A stretch of DNA of 64,000 nucleotides from an uncultured Acetatifactor sp. (GTDB lineage Bacteria; Bacillota; Clostridia; Lachnospirales; Lachnospiraceae): assembly GCA_910577185.1 (NCBI GenBank), contig CAJTLR010000011.1, forward strand, positions 1 to 64,000, given 5' to 3'. The position numbers and the translations under genes are program-made. This document shows, piece after piece, positions 46,537-53,564 of this stretch. How positions within the stretch are numbered: the first letter of the stretch is position 1; each line of letters begins with the position of its first letter. The notes below the pieces were generated by a model. It made no database searches and had not been told where the DNA came from. It saw nothing but the letters and a program-made list of their open reading frames with translations.

Positions 46537-47006
46537 GTGAATTCCTCCTGTCCGGGCTTTCCGCACCAAAAGGCACTGATCTTGTGATGAATCAATTCCA
46601 GAAAGCCCTTGTAATAAAGTAAAGTAAATGCCTCCAGCAGTAACGGCAATGGCAAAATTTTCCATTGCATATAAAGTTTAAATTGAATTATAATTGTGAA
46701 AATTAGTTGACATACTTATGATCAAGCAAAGCGAATATTCCAGTACAATGCTTGTAAGACATCCTTAGACTTATGCCAGTTTTTCCCCACTGTCATATAA
46801 TGTGGTATACACACTTAGAATATAAAGGATGAAGCGGAACGACTCGTTCCAAAAATCAGCTAAATCAACCTGAAGTCAAGACTGCTGCGCCTCCTTCCCC
46901 GTACAGATTACCGAAGGCACTTACACATTCAGTATAGCATGACAATAATATTTTGGCAAGCACAACATCCTGAATTATAAAAAATTATTAAACTCACAAT
47001 CTGCTA
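46537..47006. other. Intergenic region, no gene seen
   Basis: AT-rich spacer with several TATAAT-like words (near 46700 and 46796) and a palindrome GGAACGA-C-TCGTTCC near 46838-46852. No convincing coding frame, riboswitch or RNA gene was recognised. A small RNA cannot be excluded. Confidence 0.35.
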
Positions 47007-47035
47007 TTGACTAAAAGAAGCTGAAAGTATATTAT
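47007..47035 (+). promoter_or_regulatory. Promoter of the mecA-like gene
   Basis: TTGACT (47007-47012), a 17-bp spacer and TATTAT (47030-47035), about 58 bp before the start codon. Confidence 0.65.
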
Positions 47036-47093
47036 GGCATAACAAAGCATTAATATTACAGTTCAGCTATGCAGATAAGGAAAGGGTTGTCGT

Positions 47094-47843
47094 ATGAAAA
47101 TCGAAAAAGTAAATGAGAACCAGATTCGCTGCACTCTGACCAGAGAAGACTTGGCAAGCCGCGAACTGAAAATCAGTGAATTGGCTTACGGGACAGAAAA
47201 AGCAAAAACTTTGTTCCGGGATATGATGAGACAGGCAAATTTTGAATTCGGCTTTGAGGCCGAGGACATTCCACTTATGATAGAAGCCATTCCCCTGAAC
47301 GCCGAATGCATCGTTCTGATCATCACCAAAGTAGAAGATCCCGAAGAACTGGATACTCGTTTTTCCCGGTTTGCGCCTTCCGTAACCGAGGACAGCGCAG
47401 GCGAGTACAGCGATTCCCAGTATGATGAAGACGCTGCCAGCGAAGTACTGGACTTGTTCCGTCAGATGCAGCCGGAGGCCGCGGGTCCTGATACCGCCGG
47501 ACAGTCCGGCGACAATACGGTCCCCGACAATAAAGAACTCACCCGGCTTTTCCAGATGCCCTCCCTCCGGCAGGTCATGGAAGTATCCGCCGTAATTGCC
47601 GGCAGCTATCACGGTGACAGCACCCTGTACAAAGATACCCGCGCCAGGGACAATGCGGAAAATTATTTATTATTGCTGACCCAGGGAAACGAAAATGCCG
47701 AATCCTTCGACAGAGTCTGCAATATCGTATCCGAATACGGCGCGCTCCGGCGCTCTGTCCCCGCGAACCTGGCTTTTCTGGGCGAGCACTATGAACCCCT
47801 GATTCAGGGTAATGCAGTCCATGCGCTGGGACGTGTGCAGTAA
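47094..47843 (+). CDS. mecA: MecA-family ClpC adaptor
   Basis: A 249-residue adaptor that delivers substrates to the ClpC protease. The N-terminal domain (MKIEKVNENQIRCTLTREDL) and FRDMMRQANFEFGFEAED match MecA; a low-complexity acidic linker (about 85-150) separates it from a C-terminal domain (EVSAVIAGSYHGDSTLYKD, then YLLLLTQGNENAESFDRVC). Substrates in this organism are unknown. It is a single-gene unit with its own promoter and terminator. Confidence 0.88.
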   Translation: MKIEKVNENQIRCTLTREDLASRELKISELAYGTEKAKTLFRDMMRQANFEFGFEAEDIPLMIEAIPLNAECIVLIITKVEDPEELDTRFSRFAPSVTEDSAGEYSDSQYDEDAASEVLDLFRQMQPEAAGPDTAGQSGDNTVPDNKELTRLFQMPSLRQVMEVSAVIAGSYHGDSTLYKDTRARDNAENYLLLLTQGNENAESFDRVCNIVSEYGALRRSVPANLAFLGEHYEPLIQGNAVHALGRVQ

Positions 47844-47857
47844 TTTGGAAAAATGAA

Positions 47858-47911
47858 AACAGCCGCCTTAAGCCAGGGGAAATCTCCCCGCGCTTACTGC
47901 GGCTGTCTTTT
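47858..47911. terminator. Terminator after the mecA-like gene
   Basis: AACAGCCGC and GCGGCTGT form the outer stem, with CTTAAG-like pairing and a GGGGAAATCTCCCC-type inner hairpin, followed by CTTTTTCCC. It separates the converging mecA and DUF1858 genes. Confidence 0.75.
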
Positions 47912-47926
47912 TCCCTTCGGGAAAAC

Positions 47927-48118
47927 TCAGCGCTGCTCGATGGCTTTCATCAGGGCATCAATATCAATTCCATGCACCATGGCCGCTTCCTCCAGCGATT
48001 CTCCCTGGGCGGAAGGACATCCCAGACAATGCATCCCCGCTTCCATCAGCACCGGCGCCACATCGGGATTCGCCCTCAGAATTTCACCAATGGTCATTTC
48101 TTTTGTTATACCTGTCAT
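47927..48118 (-). CDS. DUF1858 domain protein
   Basis: A 63-residue protein made entirely of a DUF1858 domain: MTIGEILRANPDVAPVLME, then GMHCLGCPSAQGESLEEAA. The two Cys in the HCLGCP loop are conserved in this family and suggest metal, Fe-S or redox chemistry. Such domains are common in strict anaerobes and appear fused or next to Fe-S enzymes. It is transcribed away from the pyruvate formate-lyase gene, and their promoters share the same spacer. Confidence 0.85.
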   Translation of the reverse strand: MTGITKEMTIGEILRANPDVAPVLMEAGMHCLGCPSAQGESLEEAAMVHGIDIDALMKAIEQR

Positions 48119-48217
48119 GATTTTCTCCTCTCTGTCAGCTGGTTTTCAAATACCCCGGGCATCTTTTTGTTTTGATTCACCTTATCGTTTTGATAACGAA
48201 GTCTGCCCACCGGTTCC

Positions 48218-48246
48218 ATTATATATCTTTTGCCGAAATCTGACAA
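48218..48246 (-). promoter_or_regulatory. Promoter of the DUF1858 gene
   Basis: On the minus strand, TTGTCA (48241-48246), 17 bp and a perfect TATAAT (48218-48223). A small palindrome TTATC-GTTTT-GATAA (48182-48196) lies about 20 bp downstream, placed to act as an operator. Confidence 0.65.
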
Positions 48247-48389
48247 GATATTCTTATCTGTTTCGTGGTATGATACCCTCAGCTGAGAGGGGTATTTACG
48301 CCCCCATCTCCCTCCTGTCCACAGCGGCTGCCTCCCGCGAAATTACACCGAATTGATGCAGAAAATCCACTGTTTTCCAGTATATCCGG

Positions 48390-48412
48390 AATTCTTGTAA
48401 AAATTACGAATT
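48390..48412. promoter_or_regulatory. Imperfect palindrome upstream of pflB, possible operator
   Basis: AATTCTTGTAA-AAA-TTACGAATT lies about 40 bp before the pflB -35 box. It slightly resembles redox-responsive Rex-type sites (TTGTTAAN4TTAACAA), but the match is incomplete, so the regulator is not assigned. Confidence 0.3.
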
Positions 48413-48449
48413 TTTTGCTTATGTATAGAAAAAAGTACACATTCCCTCC

Positions 48450-48478
48450 TTGACTCTATCCGGTGTTTTTCATATAAT
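48450..48478 (+). promoter_or_regulatory. Promoter of the pyruvate formate-lyase locus
   Basis: TTGACT (48450-48455), 17 bp and a perfect TATAAT (48473-48478), with a 70-nt leader ending in AGGAGG. Confidence 0.8.
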
Positions 48479-48549
48479 AAAGACATGGAATTAGAAACAG
48501 TATTTTCTCTCTTAACCCTAATTCAAATTTAAGCAGGAGGTTATTTCAA

Positions 48550-50586
48550 ATGAGACCAGAATGGACAGATTTTGTAGCGGGCAAATGGGACAAAGAAGTC
48601 AATGTACGCGATTTCATCCAGAGGAATTATCATCCTTATGACGGTGATGACACATTCCTTGCCGGCGCTACACAGAACACAAAGGATTTGTGGGCACAAG
48701 TACTTGACCTGCAGAAGCAGGAGAGGGAAGCCGGCGGCGTTCTTGACATGGATACCAAGGTTGTTTCCACCATTACCTCCCATGGCCCCGGATACCTTGA
48801 CAAGAACAAGGAAACCATCGTTGGCTTCCAGACCGACAAGCCCTTCAAAAGATCCCTGCAGCCTTACGGCGGTATCCGTATGGCAGAGAAGGCTTGCTCC
48901 GACAATGGTTATGAAGTTGATCCCGAGATTTCCGAGTTTTTCTCTACCCACAGAAAGACACACAATGCAGGCTGCTTTGACGCTTACAATCAGGAAATGA
49001 GAGCCTGCCGTTCTTCCCATATCATCACAGGCCTTCCCGATGCTTACGGCCGCGGACGTATCATTGGCGACTACAGACGTGTTGCCCTTTACGGTATCGA
49101 CAGACTGATCGAGGACAAGCAGACACAGAAGGATTCTACCGGCCGTGTCATGACCGATGACATCATCCGTCTCCGCGAAGAGATCTCCGAGCAGATAGTT
49201 GCCCTGAAGATGATGAAGGAAATGGCCGCTTCCTATGGCTGTGACATTTCCAAACCCGCTTCCAATGTAAAAGAAGCCATTCAGGCAGTTTACTTTGGTT
49301 ATCTGTGCGCAGTAAAAGAGCAGAACGGTGCAGCAATGTCCCTTGGACGTACTTCCACCTTCCTTGACTGCTATGCAGAGAGAGACATCAAGAACGGAAC
49401 CTTTACCGAGGAGCAGATCCAGGAGTTCGTTGACCACTTTATCATGAAGCTCCGCTGCATCAAGTTTGCACGTACCCCCGAGTACAACCAGATCTTCGCA
49501 GGCGATCCCGTATGGGTAACCGAGTCCCTGGGCGGTGTCGGTGTGGATGGCAGACATATGGTCACCAAGATGAGCTTCCGTTACCTGAATACCCTGACCA
49601 ACCTTGGACCTTCCCCGGAGCCCAACCTGACCGTACTGTGGTCTACCAGACTTCCGGCAAACTGGAAGAGATATTGCGCGAAGATGTCCATCCAGACTTC
49701 TTCCATTCAGTACGAGAACGACGACCTGATGAGGGTTGACCACGGTGATGACTATGGTATCGCATGCTGCGTATCCTCCATGGTAATCGGCAAGGAAATG
49801 CAGTTCTTCGGCGCTCGTGCAAACGTTGCAAAATGTCTGCTCTACGCTTTGAACGGCGGTGTGGACGAAGTTACCAAGAAGCAGGTAGGACCTAAATACC
49901 GTCCTGTGACCGGCGATGTTCTTGACTATGATGATGTTATGGGCAAGTTCATTGACATGCTGGAGTGGCAGGCAGATGTTTATGTTAATACTTTGAACAT
50001 CATTCACTATATGCACGACAAGTACTGCTATGAGAGAGCTGAGATGGCTCTGCATGACAGAGATGTGAAGCGTTATTTCGCAACCGGTGTTGCCGGTCTG
50101 TCTATCGTGGCTGACTCCCTCTCCGCAATCAAGTATGCCAAGGTTGAGCCTATCCGTGATGAAGACGGCGTAATCGTTGACTTCAAGACCACCGGAGACT
50201 TCCCGAAATACGGCAATGATGATGACCGCGTGGACGAGATCGCACAGATGGTAGTGCACAAGTTCATGACTGCTATCAGAAGACATCACACCTATAGGAA
50301 CGGAATCCCTACCACGTCCATTCTGACCATTACCTCCAACGTTACCTATGGTAAGGCTACTGGTAATACACCTGACGGACGTAAGAAGGGCCAGCCTTTC
50401 GCTCCCGGTGCAAACCCGATGCACGGCCGCGATACCCACGGTGCAGTTGCATCCCTGGCTTCCGTATCCAAGCTGCCTTTCAATGATGCACAGGATGGTA
50501 TCTCCAATACCTTCACCATCATTCCCGGCGCCCTGGGCAAGGAAGACAAAGTATTCTCCGGCGACATCGAATTAGACCTGAAATAA
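48550..50586 (+). CDS. pflB: Pyruvate formate-lyase large subunit lacking the glycyl-radical domain
   Basis: A 678-residue protein matching residues 1 to about 680 of standard pyruvate formate-lyase (about 760), which converts pyruvate and CoA to acetyl-CoA and formate. The barrel is complete: HAPGY-type motif replaced by SHGPGYLDK near 76, IVGFQTDKPFKRSLQPYGGI, and the catalytic cysteines Cys 406-Cys 407 in YGIACCVSSM. It then stops after GKEDKVFSGDIELDLK, exactly where the linker to the radical-bearing domain begins. There is no Gly-radical motif in it; an 80-residue protein 537 bp downstream carries that domain. Codon use is strongly biased, as in highly expressed genes. An AGGAGG site precedes the ATG. 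Confidence 0.93.
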   Translation: MRPEWTDFVAGKWDKEVNVRDFIQRNYHPYDGDDTFLAGATQNTKDLWAQVLDLQKQEREAGGVLDMDTKVVSTITSHGPGYLDKNKETIVGFQTDKPFKRSLQPYGGIRMAEKACSDNGYEVDPEISEFFSTHRKTHNAGCFDAYNQEMRACRSSHIITGLPDAYGRGRIIGDYRRVALYGIDRLIEDKQTQKDSTGRVMTDDIIRLREEISEQIVALKMMKEMAASYGCDISKPASNVKEAIQAVYFGYLCAVKEQNGAAMSLGRTSTFLDCYAERDIKNGTFTEEQIQEFVDHFIMKLRCIKFARTPEYNQIFAGDPVWVTESLGGVGVDGRHMVTKMSFRYLNTLTNLGPSPEPNLTVLWSTRLPANWKRYCAKMSIQTSSIQYENDDLMRVDHGDDYGIACCVSSMVIGKEMQFFGARANVAKCLLYALNGGVDEVTKKQVGPKYRPVTGDVLDYDDVMGKFIDMLEWQADVYVNTLNIIHYMHDKYCYERAEMALHDRDVKRYFATGVAGLSIVADSLSAIKYAKVEPIRDEDGVIVDFKTTGDFPKYGNDDDRVDEIAQMVVHKFMTAIRRHHTYRNGIPTTSILTITSNVTYGKATGNTPDGRKKGQPFAPGANPMHGRDTHGAVASLASVSKLPFNDAQDGISNTFTIIPGALGKEDKVFSGDIELDLK

Positions 50587-50770
50587 AACTCGTGTTCACC
50601 GAGATGTCGCTGACATCGAGTTGGATCTGAAATAAGACTCGTGTTCACCGAGATGTCGCTGACATCGAGTTGGATCTGAAATAAGACTCGTGTTCACCGA
50701 GATGTCGCTGACAACCCGTTGTCATTGATATCGAATTGGATCTGAAATAAGACTCGTGTTCACCGACATT
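50563..50770 (+). repeat. 49-bp tandem repeat copying the 3' end of pflB
   Basis: Unit starts at 50563 (inside pflB), 50612 and 50661 are exactly 49 bp apart, and a diverged fourth copy (about 50710-50750) is followed by a partial 50751-50770. Each contains the DIELDLK codons and TAA stop, then ACTCGTGTTCACCGA and a small hairpin GATGTC-GCT-GACATC. In the diverged copy the hairpin is TGACAA-CCCG-TTGTCA. The spacer from 50771 to 50857 shows only the ribosome-binding site of the next gene. Confidence 0.93.
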
Positions 50771-50857
50771 GAACCGGCAGCAATATGATCTGAGCTGACA
50801 CAATGCGGCTCCCGTCTCCAAAAAAACCGGGCGCCGCTGCAATCAAAAGGAGACACC

Positions 50858-51061
50858 ATGGACGAGAAAAAAATGATTGATGACCTTGTAAAAATGCTGG
50901 ATTCCGGCATGGCTGAAGGCGTGGGCCACGTAAATGTGGATTGCGACCAGCAGGTCGAACAGTCAAAAAGCGTTCAGACAATGGGCTGTACGGATTGTTC
51001 CAGGACACCGTTGGCCTGCAGTGTACCTACTCTTGAGCAGGGGCTGGATGATTATCACTAG
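50858..51061 (+). CDS. 67-residue protein resembling the start of a glycyl-radical domain, Cys-rich tail
   Basis: AAGGAG lies 5 bases before the ATG. Residues 7-28 (IDDLVKMLDSG, then GVGHVNVD) align without gaps to residues 8-29 of the glycyl-radical protein downstream (VDNLVNLLDGY, then GGHHLNVN): nine identities in 22 and most other positions conservative. After that the two diverge: instead of the RVSGYAV radical motif it has Cys 29 and a tail GCTDCSRTPLACSVPTLEQG with Cys 44, 47 and 54. It cannot carry a glycyl radical. I do not know a named family; it could be a metal-binding or radical-protecting accessory of the split enzyme, or a decayed duplicate. Confidence 0.75.
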   Translation: MDEKKMIDDLVKMLDSGMAEGVGHVNVDCDQQVEQSKSVQTMGCTDCSRTPLACSVPTLEQGLDDYH

Positions 51062-51123
51062 TCTTCTCCCCTGAAAGAAGCGAAACATTTTATATATCCG
51101 TATAATTAAAGGAGGAAATCATT

Positions 51124-51366
51124 ATGGCAACAAATTCTGCACAGGTTGACAACCTTGTTAACTTACTGGATGGCTATGCAACAAAGGGCGGCCATCATCT
51201 GAATGTGAACGTATTGAACCGGGATATGCTGTTAGATGCCCAGAAGCATCCGGAGAACTATCCCCAGCTGACCATCCGCGTGTCCGGATACGCTGTAAAC
51301 TTCATCAAGCTGACTCCCGAGCAGCAGGCAGATGTTATCTCCCGTACTTTCCACGAGTCAGTTTAA
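51124..51366 (+). CDS. Stand-alone glycyl-radical domain, pyruvate formate-lyase small subunit
   Basis: An 80-residue protein equal to the C-terminal domain of pyruvate formate-lyase. It begins with the linker helix (VDNLVNLLDGYATKGGHHLN), continues NVLNRDMLLDAQKHPENYPQ, has the radical loop TIRVSGYAVNF with the radical Gly 55 (codon 51286-51288) and ends ISRTFHESV. It resembles GrcA/YfiD, which in E. coli repairs oxygen-cleaved enzyme, but here the large subunit natively lacks this domain, so it is probably an obligate subunit. GGAGG lies ahead of the ATG. A terminator follows. Confidence 0.93.
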   Translation: MATNSAQVDNLVNLLDGYATKGGHHLNVNVLNRDMLLDAQKHPENYPQLTIRVSGYAVNFIKLTPEQQADVISRTFHESV

Positions 51367-51407
51367 TATTGGGGGATAGTCAGGAGCGTTGTTTTCTGAA
51401 TTTCAGA

Positions 51408-51438
51408 CCCCGGGAGGAAATGTCTTCCCGGGGCTTTT
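51408..51438 (+). terminator. Terminator after the glycyl-radical gene
   Basis: An 8-bp GC-rich stem CCCCGGGA/TCCCGGGG followed by CTTTTAC. It probably ends or attenuates the pfl transcript before the activase gene. Confidence 0.75.
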
Positions 51439-51592
51439 ACAGTACCCCCCGCAGTGTGCTGCACTGCCAGGTGCGCCAATGCGGCAAATTTCAGACTGTC
51501 CTGCAGGATAAATGAGAAATGATTTTGACCGCTGGGTTTCCGGCGGTGGAATGCAGGACATTCACAGTAATCTTAGAAAGTGTGGTATTCTT

Positions 51593-52354
51593 ATGCAAGG
51601 CAGAATTCATTCATTGGAAAGTTTCGGAACCGTTGATGGTCCCGGTACACGTTTTGTCGTTTTTGTACAAGGCTGTCCCATGCGTTGTGCCTACTGCCAT
51701 AACCCTGATACCTGGGATTTTAACGGCGGCACGCTGATGGAACCCTCTTATATCATCCAGCAGTATGAGAAAAATATGGCTTTTTATGCAAATGGCGGCG
51801 GTCTGACCGTGACCGGCGGGGAACCGCTGATGCAGCCGGACTTTGTCATTGAACTTTTTACCCTGGCTAAGGAAAAAAATATCCACACCTGCATTGACAG
51901 TTCAGGAATCTCTTTCCGTCCTGACAATGCCGTTCTCATGGAAAAATTAGACCGGCTGATGGCTTTGACGGATCTGGTCATGCTTGACATCAAGCATATT
52001 GATCCGGAAAAACACAAGGATCTCACCCTTCAGCCCAATGAGAATATTTTAAAGTTTGCCTCTTATCTCAATGAAAAACATGTGGACATGTGGATTCGTC
52101 ATGTGGTGGTTCCCGGCATTACGGATGATGAAAAGTATTTATTTCAGCTGGGATACTTTATAGGCCAGTTCAGTAATCTGAAAGCCCTTGATGTGCTTCC
52201 TTATCACACAATGGGAGAAAAGAAATACGAGAGCCTGGGTATGGAATACCGGCTGAAAGGGGTTCCGGCCATGGATAAAGACAAACTGCTTGACAAAAAG
52301 AAGGCAATTGTGGACGGAATTAAAAAGAGACGGGCTGAAAACAATCAGTCATAA
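51593..52354 (+). CDS. pflA: Pyruvate formate-lyase activating enzyme
   Basis: A 253-residue radical-SAM enzyme that abstracts a hydrogen from the radical glycine of pyruvate formate-lyase. It starts MQGRIHSLESFGTVDGPGTR, matching the family N-terminus, and has the [4Fe-4S] motif CPMRCAYC (Cys 28, 32, 35). GGLTVTGGEPLMQPDF is the SAM-binding GGEP region. The frame is open to 51512, but those residues have no family counterpart, and the ATG at 51593 is preferred despite a weak site (AGAAAG). It must accept the separate small subunit as substrate. Confidence 0.93.
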   Translation: MQGRIHSLESFGTVDGPGTRFVVFVQGCPMRCAYCHNPDTWDFNGGTLMEPSYIIQQYEKNMAFYANGGGLTVTGGEPLMQPDFVIELFTLAKEKNIHTCIDSSGISFRPDNAVLMEKLDRLMALTDLVMLDIKHIDPEKHKDLTLQPNENILKFASYLNEKHVDMWIRHVVVPGITDDEKYLFQLGYFIGQFSNLKALDVLPYHTMGEKKYESLGMEYRLKGVPAMDKDKLLDKKKAIVDGIKKRRAENNQS

Positions 52355-52392
52355 TATCGCAAAATATTGCGGACAAAAAGGAGGATTTTATC

Positions 52393-52563
52393 ATGGCATA
52401 TGTAATCAGTGATGCTTGTGTAGCATGTGGGGCCTGCGAGAGCCAGTGCCCTGTAGGCGCAATCAGCATGGGAGACGGTAAGTTTGAGATCGATCCCGAT
52501 AAGTGCATTGAGTGCGGCGCATGCGCAGGACAGTGCCCTACCGGCGCTATTTCACAGGGTTAA
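52393..52563 (+). CDS. Ferredoxin, 2[4Fe-4S]
   Basis: A 56-residue clostridial-type ferredoxin with two CxxCxxCxxxCP motifs: CVACGACESQCP and CIECGACAGQCP. It carries two [4Fe-4S] clusters and passes low-potential electrons. AAAGGAGG lies ahead of the ATG. It begins 38 bp after pflA and is followed by a terminator. Because activase needs a low-potential electron donor, this ferredoxin (with flavodoxin as the classical alternative) is a plausible donor; that is inference from context. Confidence 0.95.
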   Translation: MAYVISDACVACGACESQCPVGAISMGDGKFEIDPDKCIECGACAGQCPTGAISQG

Positions 52564-52572
52564 GTGAAAAAC

Positions 52573-52598
52573 ATAAGGCGGGGAATTCCCCGCCTTAT
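52573..52598. terminator. Terminator after the ferredoxin gene
   Basis: A perfect 26-nt palindrome, ATAAGGCGGGGAA and its complement, ten bases after the ferredoxin stop. Confidence 0.75.
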
Positions 52599-52684
52599 CA
52601 TCGGGTAGAAAAAAGAGTTGTCTTTCCCTACCCGCAGCGCTGTCCGGCAGCATATTTCCCCTGCACGGGGCTGCGCGTGCAGAA

Positions 52685-52711
52685 AGGTGCTTTCTCAGAG
52701 AAAGCGCCTTT
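52685..52711 (-). terminator. Terminator overlapping the end of the MerR gene
   Basis: AAGGTGCTTTCTC pairs with GAGAAAGCGCCTT (one mismatch or wobble). The stem includes the stop codon of the MerR gene. Confidence 0.55.
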
Positions 52712-53384
52712 TCTTTTTTTCCTGGATTTCCGGCTGTCCCTCGCCTTTTTCCTGCTCTTTTTCAGCTTTTGTCTTTCTGATATGTCTGCTTTTCCTGCGG
52801 AGAAGCTCGTCCATCCTCTTATAGTGCTCCTCGTCCCTTTCCGCCAGCATTCTGTCCCTGGCTTCTTCTCTTTCCTCCTGCATCCGGAACTGATAATCCA
52901 GCTCTTTTACCACGCTCTCCCGGATTTCACGGCACAGTTCCCCGTTGTTTTCCTGAAGGGTCTGCCGTATCAGCTGCTGCAAAAGCCACTGAAGCCTTCT
53001 GGACTTATCCTCCCTGGACTCCTGGACGATTTCACCGGTCTTTTCCTTATTGGGAATAATATCAATGGCCATTCCCCCATTTTCCTCCCGGGCCCCGTTT
53101 TCCGCGGTATTCTGCATGCCCATTTCTTCCACACCGGAATTTCCCGCTGACAATACATCCAGTTTTCCATCTTTTAAGATCATTTTAATCGCCTTCAACT
53201 GCAGTCCCCTCTCTTTCATCCCTTTGATCTGCTTAAAACGTTCCACATCCTCCTCCGTATAATACCGGTGTCCCAGTTCATTGCGTTTAATGGGCAAATG
53301 CAGTTCATCCTCCCAATATCGCAGTACATGACTCTCCACTTTTACTTCTTTTGCAGCATCTGAAATAAATAAATAATCGCCCAT
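52695..53384 (-). CDS. MerR-family transcriptional regulator
   Basis: A 229-residue regulator. The N-terminal winged-helix domain (FISDAAKEVKVESHVLRYWE, then LGHRYYTEEDVERFKQIKG) binds DNA. The C-terminal two thirds are charged and probably coiled coil (LLQQLIRQTLQENNGELCR, RMQEEREEARDRMLAER) and end in a very Lys/Glu-rich tail. No typical metal- or drug-binding cysteines are seen. The ATG at 53384 with AAAGGGG upstream fits the family start. It is a single gene; its targets are unknown. Confidence 0.85.
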   Translation of the reverse strand: MGDYLFISDAAKEVKVESHVLRYWEDELHLPIKRNELGHRYYTEEDVERFKQIKGMKERGLQLKAIKMILKDGKLDVLSAGNSGVEEMGMQNTAENGAREENGGMAIDIIPNKEKTGEIVQESREDKSRRLQWLLQQLIRQTLQENNGELCREIRESVVKELDYQFRMQEEREEARDRMLAERDEEHYKRMDELLRRKSRHIRKTKAEKEQEKGEGQPEIQEKKKRRFL

Positions 53385-53564
53385 TTTTTCCCCTTTCCTA
53401 TATAAACCGGACAGAGAAAACGAAAATCCTGCCCTTCTATATGACAAAAAAGTACCATTTGCACCTTATATGCTCCATTTTTCTCTTGCGGCAAATCTTC
53501 CTATAAAGAAAAAAGAATGAGCTGACAAACTCATTCTCTTTCGTAGGCTTCCATATAAAACAAA

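Noticed and set aside
48541..50439. A 632-codon open frame antisense to pflB
   Set aside because: Its codons mirror the biased codon use of pflB, which keeps the antisense frame open. It has no ribosome-binding site, and the sense strand is unmistakable pyruvate formate-lyase.
50587..51123. An intron, intein or translational bypass joining the two halves of pyruvate formate-lyase
   Set aside because: No group I or II intron features or intein motifs were seen. The gap contains stop codons, and the small subunit has its own start codon and strong ribosome-binding site. A jump of over 500 nt is not plausible.
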